A program made the position numbers and the translations under genes. Below the pieces are notes generated by a model. It saw only the letters and a list, made by a program, of their open reading frames with translations. It did not search any database and was not told the origin of the DNA. Positions 24,606 to 33,693 of a stretch of 42,917 nt of DNA are shown here, piece by piece. The DNA is from Rhodobacter sp. (GTDB lineage Bacteria > Pseudomonadota > Alphaproteobacteria > Rhodobacterales > Rhodobacteraceae): the NCBI GenBank assembly GCA_030065095.1, contig JASJDP010000041.1:1-42917 (forward strand), given 5' to 3'. How positions within the stretch are numbered: the first letter of the stretch is position 1; each line of letters opens with the position of its first letter.

Positions 24606-26957
24606 TCACTCGCCATAGGGGACCCAGATGGTCTTGACCTCTGTGGCGGCGGCCAGGAACGCCCGGCCTTCGCCATCCCGGCCGGCCCAGTCCCGGCTGC
24701 GGGCGTGGTTGACCCAAGTCCGTTTCAGGTTGCCCGCGGCCTCGCGTTCTACGACCGCGGAGAGGTCTGAGGAAGAAAAGCTCCACACCGCGTCGACGTC
24801 CATATGGCCGGCCAGATGCGGTGCCAAGTCTGAGTGACTGCCTGTGAGTATGTTGACCGCACCGGCAGGAACATCAGAGGTTTCAAGCACTTGGTAGAAA
24901 TCAGTCGCTGCCAGCGGATACGGTTCCGATGCCACCAGCACACAGCGGTTGCCCATCGCCAAAGCCGGGGCCATCGCGCTGACAAGGCCCAGAAGCGGAA
25001 CGTCGTCAGGGCAGAACGCGCCAATAACGCCGACAGGTTCATTCATCGCCAAAGCGATGCCGCGCAAGGGAACGCCCTTGGCGGCGCCGTCGAATTTGTC
25101 GGCCCAGGCGGCATAGGTGAACAGGCGGGAGATGCAGGTGTCGATCTCGGCGCGGGCGGTTTTCACGGCGACGCCGGTAAGGTCATGAATTTTCGCCGAA
25201 AATTCATCGGCGCGTGCCGAAAGGTTTTCGCCGATGTAATAGAGGATCTGAGCGCGCAAGTGGCCGGTGGAATTCGACCAGGCGGTGGCGCGCCGCGCTG
25301 CGTCGACGGCGTTGCGGATATCCTTGCGATTGGCCAGCGGCGCATGGCCGATCAGCTTGTTCCGCTTAGAAAAAACCGGGCGGGAATAGCCGCCGTCCGG
25401 GCGCGCCTGCTTGCCCCCCACATAGAGCTTGGCGGTTCGGTCGAGGCCCCCGGCGGCAAAGCTGTTCGGGGGGCGCACAGCGGCGATTTTCCTGAGCGGT
25501 CCGGTGCGGCGTTTCGGTCTGGTATAGGCCTCCACGCCCTCCCAGCCGCCTTCTCGGCCGAACCCGGACTCACGAACGCCGCCAAAACCCGCGGCGGCGT
25601 CGAAAAGGTTGGTGGCATTGACCCAGACCACACCCGCCGCAAGCTTGGGGGCGATATCCAGGCAAAGGTTTATGTTTTCCGACCAGACACTTGCGGCAAG
25701 ACCATAGCGGGTGTTGTTGGCCAGTCGCACGGCCTCCGCCGGGGTGCGGAACGTGGTTCCGACAAGCACCGGGCCAAAGATCTCCTCCTGCATCAGCCGG
25801 TCGGACTGGGCAAGGCCCGTAATCAGGGTAGGCGGATAGTAACAGCCCCTCTCGGGCACAGGCGTCCGGGCTCGGTAGACGTCGCCACCGGTGCCGGCGA
25901 CCATGTCGGTGATGGTTTGGAGCTGCACCGGATCGACCACGGCGCCGATGTCGATGCATTTGTCCAGCGGGTCGCCGATGCGAAGGGTATCCATGCGTCT
26001 TTTGAGTTTCGCATAAAAGCGTTCGGCGATGCCTTCGTGAACCAGCAGACGGGACCCGGCGCAACATACCTGGCCCTGATTGAACCAGATGGCGTCGACC
26101 AGCCCCTCGATGGCGCTGTCGAGGTCGGCATCGTCGAAGACGATATAAGGTGACTTGCCGCCAAGCTCGAGGGTCAGGGATTTGCCGGATCCGGCGGTGG
26201 CCTCGCGGATGTAGCGGCCGACCGTGGTGGAGCCGGTGAAGGCGATCTTGTCGATATCGGGATGGGTTACGATCATTTCTCCGACATGGCCGTCGCCGGT
26301 GACGATGTTGACGACCCCCTTCGGCAGCCCCGCCTCGCGGCAGAGATCGGCAAATAGCAGCGCTGTCAGCGAGGTGTACTCAGCGGGTTTCAGGACGACC
26401 GCGTTGCCCATGGCGATGGCGGGGGCGATCTTCCAGGCGAGCATCAAAAGCGGGAAGTTCCAGGGGATGATCTGTCCGCAGACCCCGTGGGGCACGCGGT
26501 CCGGCAGTTCCGCTTCCATAAGCTGCGCCATCCCGGCGTGGTAATAGAAATGCCGTGCGGCAAGAGGGATATCAATATCGCGGCTCTCGCGGATCGGCTT
26601 GCCGTTGTCGAGCGTTTCCAACACACTGAGAAGGCGGGAATGCTTCTGGACGAGGCGGGCAAGGGCATAAAGATATCTGGCGCGTTCGTAGCCCGGCAGC
26701 CGCGCCCATTTCGGTTGTGCGCGACGGGCGGCCGCGACGGCGGCGTCGACATCGGCCTGTGTGGCTTGCGAAAGATAGGCGAGAACTTCGCCGGTCGCGG
26801 GATTTTTCGAAGAAAAATTGTCGCTTGGCTCGGTCATCCTGCCGTCGATGAAATGGCCGTAGCGGTCGCCGCCGTCGACAAGCCAGGCCAGCGCCTCGGC
26901 GGCACTTTCCGGGGCGGGACCGTAGTCGAGGCTCTCGAAAATCTCTGGAACGTTCAT
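24606..26957 (-). CDS. ALDH16-type two-domain aldehyde dehydrogenase
   Basis: The 783-residue product is a fusion of a complete aldehyde dehydrogenase and a degenerate second copy, the arrangement of the ALDH16 family. Domain one (about 20-490) has N167 in PWNFPLL, E264 in LELGGKSP and the nucleophile C298 in NQGQVCCAGSR, so it should be active with NAD. Domain two (about 510-783) keeps the cofactor-fold pattern (FCPDDVPLLGLVSAMAPALAMGN) but lacks the catalytic cysteine and glutamate and stops early. Bacterial ALDH16 from Loktanella, also Rhodobacterales, is known to be active. The gene is 77 bases downstream of deoC on the same strand. DeoC releases acetaldehyde, a fitting substrate. Confidence 0.93.
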   Translation of the reverse strand: MNVPEIFESLDYGPAPESAAEALAWLVDGGDRYGHFIDGRMTEPSDNFSSKNPATGEVLAYLSQATQADVDAAVAAARRAQPKWARLPGYERARYLYALARLVQKHSRLLSVLETLDNGKPIRESRDIDIPLAARHFYYHAGMAQLMEAELPDRVPHGVCGQIIPWNFPLLMLAWKIAPAIAMGNAVVLKPAEYTSLTALLFADLCREAGLPKGVVNIVTGDGHVGEMIVTHPDIDKIAFTGSTTVGRYIREATAGSGKSLTLELGGKSPYIVFDDADLDSAIEGLVDAIWFNQGQVCCAGSRLLVHEGIAERFYAKLKRRMDTLRIGDPLDKCIDIGAVVDPVQLQTITDMVAGTGGDVYRARTPVPERGCYYPPTLITGLAQSDRLMQEEIFGPVLVGTTFRTPAEAVRLANNTRYGLAASVWSENINLCLDIAPKLAAGVVWVNATNLFDAAAGFGGVRESGFGREGGWEGVEAYTRPKRRTGPLRKIAAVRPPNSFAAGGLDRTAKLYVGGKQARPDGGYSRPVFSKRNKLIGHAPLANRKDIRNAVDAARRATAWSNSTGHLRAQILYYIGENLSARADEFSAKIHDLTGVAVKTARAEIDTCISRLFTYAAWADKFDGAAKGVPLRGIALAMNEPVGVIGAFCPDDVPLLGLVSAMAPALAMGNRCVLVASEPYPLAATDFYQVLETSDVPAGAVNILTGSHSDLAPHLAGHMDVDAVWSFSSSDLSAVVEREAAGNLKRTWVNHARSRDWAGRDGEGRAFLAAATEVKTIWVPYGE

Positions 26958-27034
26958 TGCGGTTCGCCTTTTTGGGTGAACAACGGATCAAAGCATTGGC
27001 CGCTGCGGGGAACAAAGCACGTACGAGCCACGGG

Positions 27035-28045
27035 TCAGCCCAGGGGATGCCGATAACTGGCCGAATAGCGGCCGGTGACGTGGTGTTCCAGTTGCCGCTC
27101 GATATCGCCCAACAGCGAGGAGGCGCCGAAGCGGAACAGATCGGGCTGCATCCAGCGGGTGCCAAGTTCATCGCGGATGAGCGTGAGATAGGTCAGTGCG
27201 TCCTTGGCCTTCGAGATGCCGCCCGCGGGTTTGTAGCCGATGCGGTAGCCCGTGCGGTCGCAATAGTCGCGCAGGGCGCGGATCATCACCAGGCTGACGG
27301 GCAAGGTGGCGTTGACCGATTCCTTGCCGGTGGAGGTCTTGATGAAGTCGGCACCGCCCATCATGCACACCAGGCTCGCGCGGGCGACGTTGCGCAAGGA
27401 ACCCAGTTCGCCGGTGGCCAGGATCGTCTTCATGTGCGCCTCGCCGCAGGCGGCGCGCATTGCGCGGGTTTCGTCATAGAGCGCCTGCCAGTTGCCGGTC
27501 AGGACGTGGCGGCGGGAGATGACGATGTCGATTTCCTGGGCGCCGGCTTTGACGCTTTCGCCGATCTCGGCAAGGCGCAAGTCAAAGGGCGACAGGCCGG
27601 CGGGGAAGCCGGTGGAGACGGCGGCGACGGGGATGCCCGAGCCATTGACCGCGTCGACGGCGGTTTCGACCATGTCATGGTAGACGCAAACCGCGCCCGT
27701 CGTGATCGGCGCCATGCCGAGCGCGTCGAGAATGTCCTGCCGGACCGGATGGCGAGCCTTGGCGCAAAGCCGCCGGACCCGGCCGGGCGTATCGTCGCCG
27801 GCAAGCGTTGTCAGGTCGATCAGCGTGATCGCTTTCAGAAGCCAGGCGGCCTGATAGTCTTTCTTGACGCTGCGGCGGCCCGGCAGGGATTTGGCGCGGC
27901 GTTCGATGGCGGATGTGTTGGCCTGCGCCGACATCACCCAGTCCAGGTCCAGCGCCATCCCCGGATTGCGCGGCTCTGCCACCTGCGGCAGGCGGTTCTG
28001 AGGCGTTTCGGCCGCCTTCGTGTCGTGGATTTCGGTTTGCTCCAT
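27035..28045 (-). CDS. deoC: Deoxyribose-phosphate aldolase
   Basis: Class I aldolase that splits 2-deoxyribose 5-phosphate into glyceraldehyde 3-phosphate and acetaldehyde. The start is placed at the ATG at 28045 (MEQTEIHD), preceded by GGGGAGAACGGC, giving 336 residues; an earlier start at 28084 is less supported. The Schiff-base lysine is in GADFIKTSTGKE, the catalytic aspartate region is IDIVISRRHVLTG, and the phosphate-binding loop is GYKPAGGISKAKDA. The protein is longer than E. coli DeoC because of an N-terminal extension of about 60 residues, as in the long eukaryote-like form. It is followed by ALDH16, making a probable two-gene deoxyribose operon. Confidence 0.95.
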   Translation of the reverse strand: MEQTEIHDTKAAETPQNRLPQVAEPRNPGMALDLDWVMSAQANTSAIERRAKSLPGRRSVKKDYQAAWLLKAITLIDLTTLAGDDTPGRVRRLCAKARHPVRQDILDALGMAPITTGAVCVYHDMVETAVDAVNGSGIPVAAVSTGFPAGLSPFDLRLAEIGESVKAGAQEIDIVISRRHVLTGNWQALYDETRAMRAACGEAHMKTILATGELGSLRNVARASLVCMMGGADFIKTSTGKESVNATLPVSLVMIRALRDYCDRTGYRIGYKPAGGISKAKDALTYLTLIRDELGTRWMQPDLFRFGASSLLGDIERQLEHHVTGRYSASYRHPLG

Positions 28046-28155
28046 GCCGTTCTCCCCGGCGGTCTGGCGGCGCAAGGGTCGCATGGCGCCGCGCAGGACG
28101 CAAGATTGGCGCCGCCGCAGAGCCCGCCACCGGTCGGATATGCCCGGTTGGCCTG

Positions 28156-29256
28156 TCAGGCGGCCTTGCCGGTCGCCCTTGCGGTGCGGGCAGCGAGCCG
28201 CGCGCGGATCGCCGTTGGCACCAGACGGGCCGACGAAATCCGCGAAAGGTCCATCTCGGGGATCGTCAACCCGTCGCGTTCTCCGGCGTTCACGAACCCC
28301 TCGGTGTCGGCGTAGTCGACATAGCTTTCCGCCGCGACGCCCTCGGCGATGATCAATTCGTGGCCGCCTGTCGTCTCGACGTGGTAATAGGTGAAGCCGC
28401 CGAGCGGCATGTCGCGGACCTGATATATCGTCTCGCCGTTCACCAACGCGCCGGCGTTGATCAGCATCCCGTCGATCCCGATCGCGTGGTCGGCGCTGAC
28501 CCAGAGATCACGGGATGGCACACCGTCCGCGAGCGCGCCTGCGATAAAGCAGATCGGGTTCACCTTGGCAGGGTGGGTCAGGCGGGTGTTGACGGGTTGC
28601 AATCCAAGCCATTTGACGGCGGTTTCGCCGCCGTTTGCCGTCAGGATGCTATCGCCTGCCTGCAGATGTTCGACCGCCTTCGCGCCGTTCGGTGTGGCGA
28701 TGCGGGTGCCGGCGCAGAAGCAGTTGATATTGGCGGTGATGTCATTGATGAAATTCGCGCCGCTGCCCGCGCCGGACAGCGAAAACACCAGCTTGTTGAA
28801 CTGAATGGCATTTGGCGTGGACAGCAGTGTCGGTCCGGTGATGTTGCTGAACACCTTTACCGGCAGCGTTCCGGCATTGGTGTCGAACAGCGATAGTGTC
28901 ATTTTGGAAACGCCGACCTGCGTCACGTTTATCCTCAGCGGATCTGTCGCTCGGCCGGTCAAATAGGTGTTGGCAGGATTGCCCGCCGATACAAATGTGA
29001 GCGTTCCGACAAAGCTGGTAACGGTCTGGCCGCCTGCGCCGAAGGCGCCGCCGATCGGCGTCCCGCCGCCGCCGGGATTGACGTCGACAAAGCCGAACGA
29101 GGCGTTGGTTCCGGTGCCGGATGCGAAGGAAAACGTGAAATCGACACCGTTGTCCGTCGATTGCGCCGGTCCGCCGCCGAACGGTGTCGTCGTGGTCGAA
29201 ATGGCCGTCGTGCCACCGATATCAAACTCAAAATCCGCCGGAATCGAAACTACCAT
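28156..29256 (-). CDS. Hint-domain protein (Hint_2-like)
   Basis: The product has 366 residues from the ATG at 29256, which has a GGGGGG tract about nine bases upstream; a GTG at 29265 is too close to that site. Residues 1-178 form a glycine-, serine- and threonine-rich beta-type region without a clear signal peptide. A Hint (hedgehog/intein) domain follows, beginning NCFCAGTRIATPNG with the likely nucleophile C179, and containing LWVSADHAIGIDGMLINAG and the late motif HELIIAEGVAAESYVD. Such Hint_2 proteins are common in Rhodobacterales. Autoprocessing at the Hint cysteine would release the N-terminal region, but this is untested. No C-terminal extein domain remains apart from about 40 residues rich in arginine and alanine. 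Confidence 0.85.
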   Translation of the reverse strand: MVVSIPADFEFDIGGTTAISTTTTPFGGGPAQSTDNGVDFTFSFASGTGTNASFGFVDVNPGGGGTPIGGAFGAGGQTVTSFVGTLTFVSAGNPANTYLTGRATDPLRINVTQVGVSKMTLSLFDTNAGTLPVKVFSNITGPTLLSTPNAIQFNKLVFSLSGAGSGANFINDITANINCFCAGTRIATPNGAKAVEHLQAGDSILTANGGETAVKWLGLQPVNTRLTHPAKVNPICFIAGALADGVPSRDLWVSADHAIGIDGMLINAGALVNGETIYQVRDMPLGGFTYYHVETTGGHELIIAEGVAAESYVDYADTEGFVNAGERDGLTIPEMDLSRISSARLVPTAIRARLAARTARATGKAA

Positions 29257-29783
29257 TGAGTTCACCCCCCAAATGATCTCGGGACCAGGCTCCTTTCAGC
29301 GCCCGGCCGAAGGCGCAGACGCCACGATGACCATTAGGTTTTCGCGCCACGGCGTACCTTTTCGGACCTCAGCGTCTCGTTCACCGCTGGCCATTGCAAC
29401 CTGTTTTCTGATGGCCGGAGTCGCGGAAATAGGTGCGGGACGGGCATCTTGGGGAAAATGCGGCCGGGGGCGCAATATGTTGCGAATGGCCAAACGGATT
29501 GTATCCGGATGCCGCCAGTTTTTCTGGCGTTTTCCACGATCCGCACCCTATTGGGGGCCCTGAACACGGCCTTGCCATCGGCGTCCGCACCGGACCGAGA
29601 ATCGATCATCTGAAAGAATCGCCCGAGCGGGAACAGCCAGCAGGCGCATGCAATCGGTGGTCGGGTCCGGTCCAACGACATGCCGGCGGCGACAAATGAG
29701 GCTTTGACCTTTCGAGCATGATCCGGGAAAACTGGGCGCCGATGGCGGGCGAAGGTAGCCCGGTTGAGGGAGGAAGAGGGATT
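29257..29783 (+). other. Long intergenic region between Hint gene and ABC transporter
   Basis: About 530 bases without a convincing ORF on either strand. It must contain the leftward promoter of the Hint gene and the rightward promoter of the transporter operon. A TTGACC hexamer at 29704-29709 has no good -10 partner. The one clear structure is the hairpin with T-run at 29513-29533, described separately. Confidence 0.5.
29513..29533 (+). terminator. Orphan terminator-like hairpin
   Basis: CGCCAG (29513-29518), TTTTT loop, CTGGCG (29524-29529), then TTTT. It would terminate rightward transcription, but no rightward gene lies upstream; the nearest genes on the left are transcribed leftward. 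It may mark the end of a small untranslated RNA or stop antisense transcription. Confidence 0.4.
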
Positions 29784-30938
29784 ATGAGCCCGAAAACCAA
29801 GGTACTGGCCGCGGTTGCGGCGTCGATGCTGACCGCCGGAGCGGCCGAGGCGGATACCGTGAAAGTTGGGATGATCACCACGCTGTCGGGCGGCGGCGCA
29901 GGGCTGGGCATCGACGTGCGCGACGGGTTCATGCTGGCCTTGAAATTGGCCGAGGAAAACGGGCGGGAGCACGGGATCGACCTGGTGGTCGAGGACGATC
30001 AGCGCAAACCGGACGTGGCGGTGCAGCTTGCCGACAAGATGATCCAGTCGGAAAAGGTCGATGTTCTGACCGGCATCATCTGGTCGAACCTCGCCATGGC
30101 CGTCGTGCCGGCCGCCGTCGGACAGGGCAAGTTCTATCTGTCGCCCAATGCAGGCCCATCGGCGCTGGCCGGAAAGGGCTGTCACGAGAACTATTTCAAC
30201 GTGGCCTGGCAGAATGACAATCTGCACGAGGCGGCTGGGGCCTATGCCTCGGGCGCCGGGTTTTCGAAGTCGTTCATTCTGGCGCCGAACTATCCTGCGG
30301 GCAAGGATGCGCTGACCGGCTACAAGCGCTTCTTCGAGGGCGAGATCGCGAACGAGGTCTACACCCAGCTTGGCCAATCCGATTACGCCGCCGAGATCGC
30401 GCAAATCCGGGCGTCGGATGCGGATTCGGTGTTCTTTTTCCTTCCGGGCGGCATGGGGATCGCGTTTCTGAAGCAATATGCGGGCTCGGGCGTCGACCTG
30501 CCGGTGGTGGGGCCGGCGTTTTCCTTCGACCAGGGCATTTTGCAGGCCGTCGGCGAGGCGGCCCTGGGCGTCAAGAACACGTCGCAATGGTCCAAGGACA
30601 TCGCCAATGACGCAAACAAGGCGTTTGTCGACGGGTTCCTGGCCGAGTATGGGCGGCTGCCGTCGCTGTATGCGAGCCAGGGCTACGACACGGCGAATTT
30701 GCTGATTTCGGCGGCGTCGAAGGCGGATGTCGCGGATACGGACGCGTTTCGCGACGCGCTGCGCGAGGCGGAGTTTGCCAGCGTGCGGGGCGATTTCGAG
30801 TTTGGGCGGAACCATCACCCGATTCAGGACATCTTTGTCCGCGAGGTGATCCAGGAGGGAGATGTATTCACCAACCGGATCGTATCGACGGGCCTTGAGG
30901 ATCACGTGGACGCCTATGCGGGCGACTGCGAGATGTGA
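29784..30938 (+). CDS. ABC transporter substrate-binding protein (Liv-type, PBP1)
   Basis: Periplasmic binding protein of a branched-chain-amino-acid-type (HAAT) transporter, 384 residues. The ATG at 29784 follows GAGGGAGGAAGAGGG. A signal peptide (MSPKTKVLAAVAASMLTAGA) precedes the mature protein beginning near DTVKVGMITTLSGGGAGLG, the usual first strand of type I periplasmic binding proteins. Further family marks are VEDDQRKPDVAVQLADKMI and YASQGYDTANLLISA. The set of neighbours (two permeases, two ATPases) is complete. The ligand is unknown: such systems carry amino acids, amides, urea or aromatic acids. A large hairpin follows the gene and may keep its message more abundant than the rest. 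Confidence 0.93.
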   Translation: MSPKTKVLAAVAASMLTAGAAEADTVKVGMITTLSGGGAGLGIDVRDGFMLALKLAEENGREHGIDLVVEDDQRKPDVAVQLADKMIQSEKVDVLTGIIWSNLAMAVVPAAVGQGKFYLSPNAGPSALAGKGCHENYFNVAWQNDNLHEAAGAYASGAGFSKSFILAPNYPAGKDALTGYKRFFEGEIANEVYTQLGQSDYAAEIAQIRASDADSVFFFLPGGMGIAFLKQYAGSGVDLPVVGPAFSFDQGILQAVGEAALGVKNTSQWSKDIANDANKAFVDGFLAEYGRLPSLYASQGYDTANLLISAASKADVADTDAFRDALREAEFASVRGDFEFGRNHHPIQDIFVREVIQEGDVFTNRIVSTGLEDHVDAYAGDCEM

Positions 30939-30954
30939 GACGCCAATCCAAATG

Positions 30955-31017
30955 AGCGCTTCCGCGCACCGAATTCGGCGCATTGCGAGGCAACGCCGAT
31001 TGGCAGGCGGAAGCGCT
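30955..31017 (+). repeat. Long imperfect stem-loop between binding-protein and permease genes
   Basis: AGCGCTTCCGC (30955-30965) is the exact inverse of GCGGAAGCGCT (31007-31017). Inside, CGGCG (30976-30980) pairs with CGCCG (30994-30998) and TTGC with GCAA around GAG. Only 16 bases separate the structure from the stop of the binding-protein gene. No T-run follows, so transcription can continue. It fits an mRNA-stabilising or processing hairpin. Confidence 0.65.
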
Positions 31018-31066
31018 GATTGCGGGCCGCGTATTTGTCTATTTCCACCAGGTTGAAGGGGGAGCC

Positions 31067-31984
31067 TTGTCGGCGCTTCTGCTGATCGAGCAGGTCCTGA
31101 ACGGGCTGCAATACGGCGTGATGCTGTTTCTGATGGCCGCCGGGCTGACGCTGGTCTTCGGGGTGATGGGGCTGATCAACCTGGCGCACGGGTCTCTCTA
31201 TATGGTGGGGGCCTTCGCCTGCGCGGCGGTGGCTGCGGCGACGGGATCGTGGTGGCTGGGGCTGGCGGCGTCGCTGGCGGCGGCGGCGGCGGCGGGGGCC
31301 CTGGTGGAACTGGTGGTGATCCGGCGGCTTTATGCGCGCGATCACCTCGATCAGGTCCTGGCGACCTTTGCCCTGATCCTGATCTTTTCCGAGGGCACCC
31401 GCTGGGTCTTTGGGTCCTTTCCGTTGTACCTGTCGGTGCCCGATGCGCTGGCGGGCGCAGTGCACCTGCCCGGCGGGATCGAATATCCGCTTTACCGGCT
31501 GGCGATCATCGGCGCCGGGCTGGCGATTGCCGCCGGATTGTTTTGGCTGATCGGAACGACGCGGCTGGGCATGCGGATACGCGCCGGCGAGGCCGACCGC
31601 GAGATGATCGCGGCCCTCGGCGTCGATATCGGCCGGCTTTACACGCTGGTCTTTGCACTGGGGGCGGCGCTGGCGGGGCTGGCGGGGGCGCTGGTCGGCA
31701 CGATCCAGTCGGTACAGGTTGGCATGGGCGAGCCGGTGCTGATCCTGGCCTTCGTGGTGATCGTGATCGGTGGGATCGGGTCGATCAAGGGGGCGCTTGT
31801 GGGCGCTTTGCTGGTCGGCCTGACCGATACGCTGGGCAAGTTCCTGTTGCCGGTGGCCTTCGGTACGGTGATGGAGGCGTCGCGCGCGACGGCGATGGGT
31901 TCGGCCCTGGCGTCGATGCTGATCTACGTGCTGATGGCGGGCGTGCTGGTGTGGCGGCCAAGGGGCCTGTTCGGCATTGCGTGA
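31067..31984 (+). CDS. livH: Branched-chain amino acid-type ABC permease LivH
   Basis: Integral membrane subunit, 305 residues with about eight hydrophobic helices. The start is most likely TTG at 31067, directly after AAGGGGGAG; it gives the usual N-terminus LLIEQVLNGLQYGVMLFLMAAGLTLVFGVMGLINLAHG, the LivH hallmark. The cytoplasmic loop GTTRLGMRIRAGEADREMIAALGVD, which meets the ATPases, is present. An in-frame start at 30983 would run through the intergenic hairpin and is rejected. It overlaps livM by eight bases. Confidence 0.93.
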   Translation: MSALLLIEQVLNGLQYGVMLFLMAAGLTLVFGVMGLINLAHGSLYMVGAFACAAVAAATGSWWLGLAASLAAAAAAGALVELVVIRRLYARDHLDQVLATFALILIFSEGTRWVFGSFPLYLSVPDALAGAVHLPGGIEYPLYRLAIIGAGLAIAAGLFWLIGTTRLGMRIRAGEADREMIAALGVDIGRLYTLVFALGAALAGLAGALVGTIQSVQVGMGEPVLILAFVVIVIGGIGSIKGALVGALLVGLTDTLGKFLLPVAFGTVMEASRATAMGSALASMLIYVLMAGVLVWRPRGLFGIA

Positions 31985-32954
31985 GGCTTGGGTCAATGCG
32001 GGGCTGCTGGGGCTGCTGGCGGCGGTGCCCCTGCTGGCCTGGGCGGCGGACGAGCCGTTCGTGATCACGCTTGCGACCAAGGTGGCGATCTTTGCGCTGG
32101 CGGGCGTTGGGCTGAACCTGGCCCTGGGCTTTGGCGGACTGATCAGCTTCGGGCATGCCGCGTTTTTCGGGATCGGAGGCTATGCGGCCGGGATCCTGGC
32201 CTCCCATGCCGCCAGTTACGACCCTCTGATGACCTGGCCCGTCGAACTGGCGGGCAGCAAGCAGATGCTGGTGATCTGGCCGGTGGCGGTTGCGGCAAGC
32301 GCGTTTGCGGCGCTGATGATCGGCGCTTTGTCGCTGCGGACCTCGGGGGTCTATTTCATCATGGTAACCCTGGCCTTCGCACAGATGCTGTTCTACTTCG
32401 CGATCTCCTGGCCCGCCTATGGTGGCGAGGACGGGCTGTCGTTTTACGTCCGCAATAGCTTTCCGGGGGCGAATACCTTCGATCCCGTACAGTTCTTCGC
32501 GATCTGTTTCGGGCTGCTTTTGGCGGGCCTGTGGCTGACGGCGACGCTCGCCCGGTCGCGGTTCGGATTGGCGCTGGAGGGGGCGCGGCAAAACCCGGGC
32601 CGTGTGGCGAGCCTGGGGATCCGGCCATTCGGCGTGCAGTTGACGGCCTTCGTGATCTCGGGCGCGATCACCGGGCTGGCAGGCGCGCTCTATGCCGATC
32701 TGAACCGGTTTGTTTCACCATCCATGCTGAGCTGGCAGACCAGCGGCGAGATCATGATCTTCGTGATCCTCGGCGGTGTCGGGCGGCTATTCGGCCCGGT
32801 CGCGGGCGCGGGGCTGTTCATTCTGCTGGAGCATCAGCTGGGCGGGGTCAGCGAGTATTGGCAGGTATTTCTGGGCTTGCTGCTGCTGGGGGTGGTGCTG
32901 TTTGCCAAGGGCGGGCTGATCGGGGTGCTCAGTCCGAGGCGGGCGCATGACTGA
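31977..32954 (+). CDS. livM: Branched-chain amino acid-type ABC permease LivM
   Basis: Second membrane subunit, 325 residues. It shows the LivM pattern GLNLALGFGGLISFGHAAFFGIGGYAAGIL and the ATPase-contact loop LARSRFGLALEGARQNPGRVASLGI. The predicted TTG start lies inside the end of livH with AGGGG upstream, implying coupled translation. Its stop overlaps livG by eight bases. Confidence 0.93.
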   Translation: MREAWVNAGLLGLLAAVPLLAWAADEPFVITLATKVAIFALAGVGLNLALGFGGLISFGHAAFFGIGGYAAGILASHAASYDPLMTWPVELAGSKQMLVIWPVAVAASAFAALMIGALSLRTSGVYFIMVTLAFAQMLFYFAISWPAYGGEDGLSFYVRNSFPGANTFDPVQFFAICFGLLLAGLWLTATLARSRFGLALEGARQNPGRVASLGIRPFGVQLTAFVISGAITGLAGALYADLNRFVSPSMLSWQTSGEIMIFVILGGVGRLFGPVAGAGLFILLEHQLGGVSEYWQVFLGLLLLGVVLFAKGGLIGVLSPRRAHD

Positions 32955-33693
32955 GATTCTGTCCGTCGAAGGCGTGTCAAAGCGGTTCGGGTCCGTCGTG
33001 GCGAGCAACGCCGTATCGCTGGGGCTGCGGCCGGGAGAGATCCATGCGCTGATCGGGCCGAACGGAGCGGGAAAGTCGACGCTGATCAAGCAGATTGCCG
33101 GTGAGTTGCGGCCGGATGCCGGCGTGGTGCGGTTTCAAGGCCGGGATCTGGCCGGGATCGATGCGGCCGGGCGCGCGCGGTTGGGGCTGGCGCGGTCGTT
33201 CCAGGTGTCTTCGGTGGCGCCGGATTTCACCGTTCTGCAGAACGTCATGCTGGCGGTGCAGGGCGCAAGCCGGCATGTGTTCCGTTTCTTTCGGCCGGCA
33301 CTGCGGGACGTGTCGCTGACCGGACCCGCGGACGCCCTGATCGGGCGCGTGGGGTTGGCAGGACGCGCGCGGGTGCTGGCGTCGGAGTTGAGCCATGGCG
33401 AGCGGCGGCGGCTGGAGATCGCGATGGCCCTGGCGTTGAAACCAAAGGCGTTCCTGCTTGACGAGCCGATGGCGGGTATGGGGGCGGAAGGAACGGCAGA
33501 GCTGACGGACGTGTTGGATGGTTTGCGGGACGAGGCGCCGATCCTGCTGGTGGAGCACGACATGGATGCGGTGTTCCGGCTGGCGGACCGGATCACGGTT
33601 CTAAGCTACGGCCGGGTTCTGGCGAGCGGGTCCGTGGAGACGGTTCGCAGCGATCGCCTGGTACAGGAGGCCTATCTGGGGGCGCCATCGTGA
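32947..33693 (+). CDS. livG: ABC transporter ATP-binding protein LivG
   Basis: First ATPase of the transporter, 248 residues. Walker A is GPNGAGKST (37-45), the signature is the slightly unusual LSHGERR, Walker B is AFLLDEP, and the switch histidine lies in LLVEHDMD. The Liv-type insert (DVSLTGPADALIGRVGL region) is present. It starts within the end of livM and overlaps livF by four bases. Confidence 0.95.
   Translation: MTEILSVEGVSKRFGSVVASNAVSLGLRPGEIHALIGPNGAGKSTLIKQIAGELRPDAGVVRFQGRDLAGIDAAGRARLGLARSFQVSSVAPDFTVLQNVMLAVQGASRHVFRFFRPALRDVSLTGPADALIGRVGLAGRARVLASELSHGERRRLEIAMALALKPKAFLLDEPMAGMGAEGTAELTDVLDGLRDEAPILLVEHDMDAVFRLADRITVLSYGRVLASGSVETVRSDRLVQEAYLGAPS

Noticed and set aside
29334-30983. 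Long minus-strand frame (549 codons) opposite the ABC binding-protein gene
   Set aside because: The plus-strand product is a clear periplasmic binding protein with signal peptide and operon context; the antisense product is low-complexity and matches nothing.
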